A DNA stretch of 64,000 nt from CSP1-4 sp963777975 (GTDB lineage Bacteria > Chloroflexota > Limnocylindria > Limnocylindrales > CSP1-4): the NCBI GenBank assembly GCA_963777975.1, contig CAVZSO010000006.1, positions 1 through 64,000 on the forward strand, given 5' to 3'. The position numbers and the translations under genes were made by a program. Shown one piece after another: positions 57,502-64,000 of this stretch. Each line of letters starts with the position of its first letter. The first letter of the stretch is position 1. The notes beneath the pieces were generated by a model, which was not told the DNA's origin, did not search any database, and saw nothing but the letters and a program-made list of their open reading frames with translations.

Positions 57502-59937
57502 TCAGCGCTGCTTCCGGGCGCTCCGTGGATCCGCCAGGGCGACAGCCACGCCGCTCAGGATGACGAACAGCAGGAGCAGGATCCCGATCGGGAGCGGATC
57601 CGGGTCCTTCCCAGCGGTCGCCGTCGGCGTCGTGTCGGTGGCAGGCTGTGCGGCCGCAGCCGTGACCGTGATCGGCGCCGTAAGGCTGAGCGGCTCACCG
57701 CTCGGGTCGAGGCCCAGGCCTTCGATCGTGTGCGCGCCGACGACGGTCGTGGTCGGGATCGTGACCGTGACCGAGAAACGCACCGCTGCCGTCGGTCGCG
57801 ACCGTGGTCAGCAGGACCGGCGTCGAGTTCAGATAGACGTCGACGCTGTCGTCAGGCATGTACCCCTGTCCGGTCACGAGCACCTTGCCGCCCTGGGGCA
57901 CCGTGGTCTTGTCCAAGGTCAGGCTCGGCGGTACCGATGCCGCGCTGACGGTGAAGCTCTGGAGCACCTGCGGGGCGGCGTTCCAGTTCGCGTTGCCGGC
58001 CTGGTCGGCGGCGATGGTGCAGGTGCCGGTGGTCAGGAGCGTGACGCTCGTGCCCGCGACGGTGCACACGAGCGGCGTCGTCGAGCTGAAGCTGACGGCC
58101 AGGCCCGAGGAGGCCGTGGCGCCGACGGTGACCGGCGAGTCGGCCAGGGTCTTGGGCGCCAGGGCGCCGAAGGTGATCGTCTGGTTGCCCGGCGTGATGG
58201 TGAAGCTCTGGCTCTGCTGGGGCGCCGGGTTGTAGGTCGCGTTGCCGGCCTGGTCGGCGGCGATCGTGCAGAGGCCCACGCCGACGAGCGTGATGACGCC
58301 GCCGCTCGTGACCGAGCAGATGCCCGCCGAGGCCGTGAGTAGGTGACCGCCAGGCCCGAGCTGGCGGTGGCGCGCCGGGACCGGCGCCGCCTGGTCGAAG
58401 CGCACGTCGGCGAGGGCCGGGAAGGTGATCGTCTGGTCGGTCTTGGGCGCCGCGCTGACGGTGAAGCTCTGGAGCACCTGCGGGGCGGCGTTCCAGTTCG
58501 CGTTGCCGGCCTGGTCGGCGGCGATGGTGCAGGTGCCGGTGGTCAGGAGCGTGACGCTCGTGCCCGCGACGGTGCACACGAGCGGCGTCGTCGAGCTGAA
58601 GCTGACGGCCAGGCCCGAGGAGGCCGTGGCGCCGACGGTGACCGGCGAGTCGGCCAGGGTCTTGGCGCCAGGGCGCCGAAGGTGATCGTCTGGTCGCCCG
58701 GCGTGATGGTGAAGCTCTGGCTCTGCTGGGGCGCCGGGTTGTAGGTCGCGTTGCCGGCCTGGTCGGCGGCGATCGTGCAGAGGCCCACGCCGACGAGCGT
58801 GATGACGCCGCCGCTCGTGACCGAGCAGATGCCCGCCGAGGCCGTGTGTAGGTGACCGCCAGACCCGAGCTGGCGGTGGCGCGCCGGGACCGGCGCCGCC
58901 TGGTCGAAGCGCACGTCGGCGAGGGCCGGGAAGGTGATCGTCTGGTCGGTCTTGGGCGCCGCGCTGACGGTGAAGCTCTGGAGCACCTGCGGGGCGGCGT
59001 TCCAGTTCGCGTTGCCGGCCTGGTCGGCGGCGATGGTGCAGGTGCCGGTGGTCAGGAGCGTGACGCTCGTGCCCGCGACGGTGCACACGAGCAGCGTCGT
59101 CGAGCTGAAGCTGACGGCCAGGCCCGAGGAGGCCGTGGCGCCGACGGTGACCGGCGAGTCGGCCAGGGTCTTGTGGCGCCAGGGCGCCGAAGGTGATCGT
59201 CTGGTTGCCCGGGTGATGGTGAAGCTCTGGCTCTGCTGGGGCGCCGGGTTGTAGGTCGCGTTGCCGGCCTGGTCGGCGGCGATCGTGCAGAGGCCCACGC
59301 CGACGAGCGTGATGACGCCGCCGCTCGTGACCGAGCAGATGCCCGCCGAGGCCGTGCTGTAGGTGACCGCCAGACCCGAGCTGGCGGTGGCGCGCCGGGA
59401 CCGGGGCCGCCTGGTCGAAGCGCACGTCGGCGAGGGCCGGGAAGGTGATCGTCTGGTCGGTCTTGGGCGCCGCGCTGACGACCAGGCTGCCGGTCGCCGT
59501 GCTATCCGTCGTTCCGCTGCTGTTTGGATTGCAGTTGGCGTTGTTCTGCTCGCGTACCGTCGGCGTGAACGTCGACGTCCCCACGGGTGTCGCCACGGTC
59601 GTGCTGATGGTCACCGTGAGCGTCGCGGGTGTGGCCGTGCTGCATCCCGAGGTGAACGTCGCTCCCGCCGGAAGGCCGCTGATAGAGCTGACACGCGTCG
59701 CCAGCCCGGCGGTGTGCACGCACGGTGACGATGTACACGGCGCTGTTCCCTGCCGTCACCGGGTTTGGCACTTGCGCGCTGACCGAGACCGATGTGATCG
59801 CGGCGAATGCCGTCAGCGGGGCGAGGAGAGACGCGGCGATCACAAGACCCTGCACGAGGGCCAGGATCCGCAGGCGAGGCCTGCGCGGCGTGGTGATCGG
59901 TGTCGACTGGGTCACTGTCTTCCTCATGGTTCGTTGC
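57502..59937 (-). CDS. Secreted, C-terminally anchored repeat protein with Ig-like repeats (several frame breaks)
   Basis: Composite of about 810 residues. Signal peptide MRKTVTQSTPITTPRRPRLR then ILALVQGLVIAASLLAPLTA. An N-terminal beta domain with cysteines is followed by three near-identical 510-bp repeats (57944-59473), each two related ~85-residue units ending in TIAADQAGNANWNAAPQ or TIAADQAGNATYNPAPQQ. A final domain (LTLDKTTVPQGGKVLVTGQG) precedes a C-terminal helix (LPIGILLLLFVILSGVAVAL) and basic tail; there is no LPXTG. Probably a cell-surface adhesin or stalk. Breaks near 59720, 59405, 59175, 58850, 58665, 58340 and 57785 reflect indels in the repeats. Confidence 0.75.
57944..59473 (-). 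repeat. Three tandem ~510-bp near-identical repeats
   Basis: Unit starts (plus-strand reading) fall at 57944, 58454 and 58963, with the next boundary at 59474: spacings of 510, 509 and 511. 510 bases is 170 codons; the one-base deviations cause the frame breaks. Confidence 0.9.
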
Positions 59938-60828
59938 ACGACGACCGACCCGAGCGAGCAGTGTCGCGAAGGGTGGGACGGGATACGGTGGTGCGTCCGC
60001 GCGCCACTCGTCATGGTACGCGCTCGCAAGAGCGCCGAGACAGCTCGTGGCCGGGACCTGCACATGGTCTTCCGGACGGGGTGGTGCGCGCAACAGGACG
60101 GAAGTACCAGCGCTCGGTCGGACACCACCAGCGCCCGCACCGATCGTGGGCGCGGAAGCGGTCAGGCGGGCTACGGCGCCATCCGACTCGAGCAGACGCC
60201 GGATCGCCGGCGCGATCCGATCGACCCACAGGACGTACTGTGCTCCGCTCGGGTGGAGGCCATCGCCGGCGATCAATGACCGGTCGTCAGCCGCCCGCAG
60301 CGAGAGGTCGTGGATGTCGACGTGGGCGATGGAGCGCGAAGCCGAGGACTCGGCCAGGACCACGTTCACGGCCCGGATGGCGGCCGCCTGGCTGGTCGGG
60401 TCGCCGTAGGCGGCGCCCTGGGGCGTGACCGTGTAGTCCGGCGTCGAGACGGTCAGCAGGCGATCAGGAGGCAGATGCACGAGAAGCGCCCCAAGGATCT
60501 CGGCCACGTTGGCACGGTAGGACGCCAGCCCCACCCCCTGGACGACGTCGTTGACGCCGATCAGCAGCGTCACGAACTCCGGCCGCAGCGGCCACAGCCG
60601 CGGCAGCTCTCCGGTGATGACATCGCCGCTCGTCCAGCCGTTGACAGCAAGGTTGCCGACCAGCTCCAGGGACGGCCCAGGGGACGTGGCCGCAAGGCGC
60701 GCCACGAGCTGGTCCGGCCATCGTTCCGACGGCGCCACCGACGTGCCGATGGTGTACGAGTCGCCGAGCGCGACGAAGCGCAGAGGGTCGGCGTAGCATG
60801 GTCGACCGAGTCTAGGACAGGCCGACAT
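59611..60828 (-). CDS. SGNH/GDSL hydrolase
   Basis: The first 240 residues carry the SGNH blocks: RFVALGDSYTIGTSV (Ser nucleophile), SLELVGNLAVNGWTSGD (Gly), TLLIGVNDVVQGVG (Asn) and LIAGDGLHPSGAQYVLW (Asp-His). The fold hydrolyses esters or acyl groups; substrate unknown, no signal peptide. The open frame continues about 165 codons further, out of frame with the first third of the repeat protein on the same strand. That tail looks like non-coding frame, so the true stop may lie near 60170 behind a base error. The start codon is ATG 60826-60828 or lies slightly downstream. Confidence 0.75.
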   Translation of the reverse strand: MSACPRLGRPCYADPLRFVALGDSYTIGTSVAPSERWPDQLVARLAATSPGPSLELVGNLAVNGWTSGDVITGELPRLWPLRPEFVTLLIGVNDVVQGVGLASYRANVAEILGALLVHLPPDRLLTVSTPDYTVTPQGAAYGDPTSQAAAIRAVNVVLAESSASRSIAHVDIHDLSLRAADDRSLIAGDGLHPSGAQYVLWVDRIAPAIRRLLESDGAVARLTASAPTIGAGAGGVRPSAGTSVLLRAPPRPEDHVQVPATSCLGALASAYHDEWRADAPPYPVPPFATLLARVGRRATNHEEDSDPVDTDHHAAQASPADPGPRAGSCDRRVSPRPADGIRRDHIGLGQRASAKPGDGREQRRVHRHRACTPPGWRRVSALSAAFRRERRSPRDAARPHPRRSR

Positions 60829-60862
60829 GGGCGGAGTCGGGCCGGATCAGGAGGGCATCCCG

Positions 60863-62035
60863 ATGACCATCCAGGAGCGACGCGTCGATCGCATGGTCGG
60901 CAATGTCGAGCCCATCCTCGACTGGATCTTCGCGCGGATGGAAGAGCAACGTCGCATGGGCTCGGACGCAGCCGACTTCACCTTCGGCAATCCCCAGGAG
61001 ATGCCGCTGCCCGGGCTGGTCGACGCACTCCAGCGCAATGCCGTGCCCCACGACAAGGACTGGTTCGCCTACAAGCTCAATGAGGAGGAGCCGACCGGGG
61101 TCGTCGCCGACTCGCTCCGGCGGCGTACCGGCATCGCCTTCGAGCCCCAGGACGTAGCGATGACCGCCGGTGCCTTCGGAGCGCTCGCCGTCACCATCCG
61201 CGCCCTGTGCGACGAGGGCGACGAGGTCATCTTCCTCTCGCCGCCCTGGTTCTTCTACGAGCTGATGATCCTCTCGTCGGGCGCCACACCCGTGCGGGTC
61301 CGACTCGCGGCGCCCGACTTCGGGCTCGATGCCGAGGCCATCGCTGCGGCCATCACACCGCGGACGCGGGCGATCATCGTCAACAGCCCGCACAACCCGA
61401 CCGGGCGCATCTATCGCCAGCCAGAGCTGGCGGCCCTCGGTCAGGTGCTCGAGGCGGCTTCCGAGCGCAACGGCCGGCCGATCGTGCTCCTCTCGGACGA
61501 GGCGTACAACCGCATCGTCTTCGATGGCATCGAGTACCGCTCGCCTGCCCTCGACTACGGCGCCACGATCACCATCTACACCTACGGCAAGACGCTCCTG
61601 GCGCCGGGACAACGCATCGGCTATGCGGCCATGTCGCCGACCTTCCCGGACCGTCGCGCAGTCGGCTTCCGGATCATGGTCCAGCAGCTCGCTGCTGGCT
61701 GGGGCTTCCCGAACGCGCTGCTGCAGCACGCCATCAGCGACCTCGAGGGGCTGTCGATCGACATCGGCGCGCTCCAGGCACGGCGCGACCGGATGGTGAC
61801 CGCGCTGCGCGAGATGGGCTACGAGGTGACGCGACCCGAGGGCACCTTCTACCTGATGGTCCGCTCGCCGGACCCCGACGACATCGCGTTCACCGCGCGC
61901 CTGGCCGAGCTGCGGACCCTCGTCCTACCGGGGACGATCGTCGAGAGCCCCGGCTGGTTCCGCATCTCGCTGACCGCCAGCGACGCGATGGTCGACCGCG
62001 GACTCGAGGCCTTCCGAGCGGCTCGCGGCGGCTGA
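60863..62035 (+). CDS. PLP-dependent class I/II aminotransferase
   Basis: 390 residues from ATG 60863, chosen for the CAGGAGGG ribosome-binding site; an in-frame ATG lies at 60827. Fold-type I signatures: FTFGNPQEMPLPGLVDAL, AMTAGAFGALAVTIRALC, AIIVNSPHNPTGRIY, LLSDEAYNRIVFDG (Asp and Tyr contact the cofactor), TIYTYGKTLLAPGQRIGYA (catalytic Lys in YGK) and WFRISLTA with the carboxylate-binding Arg. It transfers amino groups between an amino acid and a 2-oxo acid; the specific substrate cannot be read. Intact, divergent from the SGNH gene. Confidence 0.9.
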   Translation: MTIQERRVDRMVGNVEPILDWIFARMEEQRRMGSDAADFTFGNPQEMPLPGLVDALQRNAVPHDKDWFAYKLNEEEPTGVVADSLRRRTGIAFEPQDVAMTAGAFGALAVTIRALCDEGDEVIFLSPPWFFYELMILSSGATPVRVRLAAPDFGLDAEAIAAAITPRTRAIIVNSPHNPTGRIYRQPELAALGQVLEAASERNGRPIVLLSDEAYNRIVFDGIEYRSPALDYGATITIYTYGKTLLAPGQRIGYAAMSPTFPDRRAVGFRIMVQQLAAGWGFPNALLQHAISDLEGLSIDIGALQARRDRMVTALREMGYEVTRPEGTFYLMVRSPDPDDIAFTARLAELRTLVLPGTIVESPGWFRISLTASDAMVDRGLEAFRAARGG

Positions 62036-62055
62036 CCCGGCGGTCGAGCGGACGG

Positions 62056-62971
62056 TCAGCCGATCTCCTCGACGGCCACGGCCGGTCCCGGCGCTGGGAG
62101 GACGCTGGCCTGCGGCAGCGTCTCATTGCGGATGATGAGCGCGACGGCGGCCAACATGATGGCGCCACCGATGAGCATCGGCGGCGTGATGACCTCGCCC
62201 AGGATGATGACGCCAAGGATGACCGCCACGACTGGGTTGACGTACGCGTACGTCCCTACCCGGGACACCGGCGCGTGCTGGAGGACCCAGGTGTAGGCCG
62301 TGAAGGCCGCCAGCGAGCCGAACACGATGAGGTAGAGCCAGGCCAGGAACGCGTCGCGGGACTGTGGCCACGTCAACGGGTCGAAGGGCTCGCCCCGCGC
62401 CAGACCGATCACCAGCATGAGCGACGCCGCCAGTCAGCATCTGGATGGCGGTCGAGGCGAATGGATCGGGCGGCATCGACGCGCGCGACGAGATGAACGA
62501 GCCGCAGGCCCATGAGAGCTCGGCCAGGAGGAGAAGCGCGATCCCGAATGGATCGGTGCCGCCACCGGTCCAGGCGGGCACGACCAGGAAGGCCACGCCC
62601 ACGAACCCGACCACGACGCCGATGAGGGTGCCCGTCGAGATGCGCTCGCCGAAGATCCGACGGAAGACGACCAGCCAGAGCGGCGTCGAAGCGATGATCA
62701 GCGCGGTGAAGGCCGACGGCACGGTCTGCTCGGCGATGACGACGAGGCCGTTGCCGCCCAGGAGGAGCGCCGCCCCGACGAGGATCGCGGCCATCAGCTG
62801 CCGGCGCGTCAGGTGGAACCGGGATGGCCCGGATCGAACGAGCACGACGAGCGCCACGATCGATCCGGCGATCAGGAAGCGGCTGCCCGCCGTGACGAGC
62901 GGTGGCAGGTCGGCGACGACGACCCGGATGGCCAGGTAGGTCGAACCCCAGACCAGGTAGATCGTGAGCAT
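62056..62971 (-). CDS. EamA/DMT-superfamily transporter (one frame break)
   Basis: About ten membrane helices in two EamA repeats: IYLVWGSTYLAIRVVVADLP, GSRFLIAGSIVALVVLV, PSAFTALIIASTPLWLVVFR, LIGVVVGFVGVAFLVVP; then, after a break near 62430, WLYLIVFGSLAAFTAYTWVL, RVGTYAYVNPVVAVILGVII and GEVITPPMLIGGAIMLAAVA. Drug/metabolite transporters export amino acids or other metabolites. Coding-like sequence continues upstream of the ATG to a CTG overlapping the ABC permease stop, so the true start may be a miscalled codon near 63031. Restored length about 305 residues. Confidence 0.85.
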
Positions 62972-63027
62972 CGCCAGCCAGACGCGCGCCGCCTCCGCGC
63001 TCCGCTCGGCACTGGTCTGCGTGGGCG

Positions 63028-64000
63028 TCAGGACTTGCCCTCTTTGACGTAGGGCTGGCCGACCGCCGCCGGCGGGATGCTCCGGCCGACGACGCCGGCC
63101 AGGACGATGAGCGTCATGAGTACGGCAAGCGCCGCGTACGTGTCGACGGGCACGATCGTCAGCAGGTCACCGAGCTGCTGTAGCTCACCGCTCGGTGGCG
63201 AGAAGTAGATGGCGAAGCCGAGCGCCGTCGAAGCCCGCGAACAGGAATGCGGCGCCGAAGGCGCCGATCGGGTGTCCAGCGGCCGACGATGACGGCGGCC
63301 AGCGCGATGAAGCCGCGACCGGCGGTCATCTCGGTCTGGAACGGAACCCGCTGCCCTGCGAGCGTGAGATACGCACCGGCCAGGCCCGCGAACATGCCGC
63401 CGATCAGCACGTTGCGGTAGCGCACCCAGATGACGTTGATGCCGACCGTATCGGCGGCCTCGGGGTGCTCGCCGACCGACCGGGTGCGCAGGCCCCAGCG
63501 CGAGCGGAAGAGCATGATCTGGAAGCCGAGGACGAGGGCGAGGACGATCATCGACGAGGGTCCCTGGCTGGAGAGAACATGTGAAGATCCAGCCGATGAC
63601 GGGGCAGGTCGATCAGCCAGGTCGGCGGTTCCCAGGCGTTGAAGGTCCCGGCACCGATGCTCGGGATTAGGCGTGATGATGCAGCCGGTTCAGGTAAGCC
63701 CGTCAGCCCGATGGCGAAGATGTTGATGATCGTGCCGCTGATGATCTGGTCGGCGCGGATGCTGATCGAGAGCCAGGCATGGATGCTCGAGATCGACGAC
63801 GGCGACCGCGACGCCGACGATGACGCCGATGACCAGTGCCGGCGTGGCGGCGAAGATCGTCCGGCTGACTCGGCCGGGAACGCCTGGGCGACGAAACCGG
63901 CCGCCGATGAAGCCGAAGAAAGCCGCGAACAGCATGATGCCTTCGATGCCGATGTTGACGACGCCCGACCGCTCGCACATCACGCCACAGAGCGCGCCGA
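63028..64000 (-). CDS. Nucleoside-type ABC transporter permease (partial, several frame breaks)
   Basis: Runs off the right edge. MCERSGVVNIGIEGIMLFAA is the signature of BmpA/Nup-type permeases, similar to branched-chain amino acid/ribose permeases. Then come FQIMLFRSRWGLRTRSVGEH and ADTVGINVIWVRYRNVLIGG, GMFAGLAGAYLTLAGQ and RGFIALAAVIVGRW, and near the C-terminus VGQPYVKEGKS. Frames change several times (near 63250, 63270, 63570-63690, 63780, 63890), so it reads in pieces here. It would import nucleosides with a BmpA lipoprotein and an ATPase not in view. Confidence 0.8.

Noticed and set aside
57502..57600. Sortase LPXTG anchor in the repeat protein
   Set aside because: The C-terminus has a helix and basic tail, but no LPXTG-like motif precedes it.
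57944..59473. Regular repeats considered as a CRISPR array
   Set aside because: Unit is 510 bp, coding and contiguous; no short repeat-spacer alternation. No CRISPR array or cas gene seen in the window.

Overview
The window is a GC-rich bacterial chromosome segment. Its gene content (rapZ-yvcK-whiA block, Tat and SecDF/SecG translocases, GAAC-N4-GTTC SOS boxes, many apparently leaderless genes, lipoproteins, no outer-membrane genes) fits a GC-rich monoderm-like lineage. I lean to Chloroflexota (Limnocylindria-like) over Actinomycetota. That placement is inference from gene content, not a database result.

Layout. 0-5.4 kb: small accessory genes (secreted protein, DUF1684, lipoprotein, methyltransferase, oxidoreductase, DUF1330, cupin). 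5.0-9.2 kb: a degenerate accessory zone with at least six copies of a short dispersed promoter/start-codon module, a truncated K+ channel, a duplicated 3' half of tRNA-Cys, and small or broken genes. 9.2-13.2 kb: tRNA clusters (Cys, Gln, Gly, Phe; Val, Leu, Leu) around htpX-lemA and a GT87-like gene. 13.2-30.7 kb: a long minus-strand run of peptide-binding protein, secG, gpmI, tpiA, whiA, yvcK, rapZ, tatC, tatA, pyrF, a TolB-like protein, recJ, secF, secD and uvrC. 30.8-40 kb: a UvrD-like helicase, dedA, uvrA and uvrB. 40-47.4 kb: a CpaB-like protein, then the polA-mutM-ABCF-coaE operon. 47.4-52 kb: ECF sigma/anti-sigma pair, tRNA-Leu, an MscS channel, a flavodoxin-like protein and small hydrophilic proteins. 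52-64 kb: dnaE, a START-domain protein, Dps, a minimal zincin, a large repeat surface protein, an SGNH hydrolase, an aminotransferase, an EamA transporter and a nucleoside-type ABC permease cut by the window edge.

Themes. DNA repair and replication are concentrated here (uvrA, uvrB, uvrC, UvrD-like, polA, mutM, recJ, dnaE, dps). uvrA and uvrB each carry a LexA-type box overlapping the predicted -35 region. Protein export is also concentrated (secD, secF, secG, tatA, tatC). About a dozen genes show a TANNNT element 6-7 bases before ATG/GTG, a leaderless-promoter pattern.

Quality warning. At least 25 reading-frame breaks interrupt otherwise normal genes, including essential ones (gpmI, tpiA, polA, mutM). 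Most can be repaired by one base, so they look like residual indel errors of the assembly rather than pseudogenes. Where the repaired frame is clear, I give the restored gene extent and say so.
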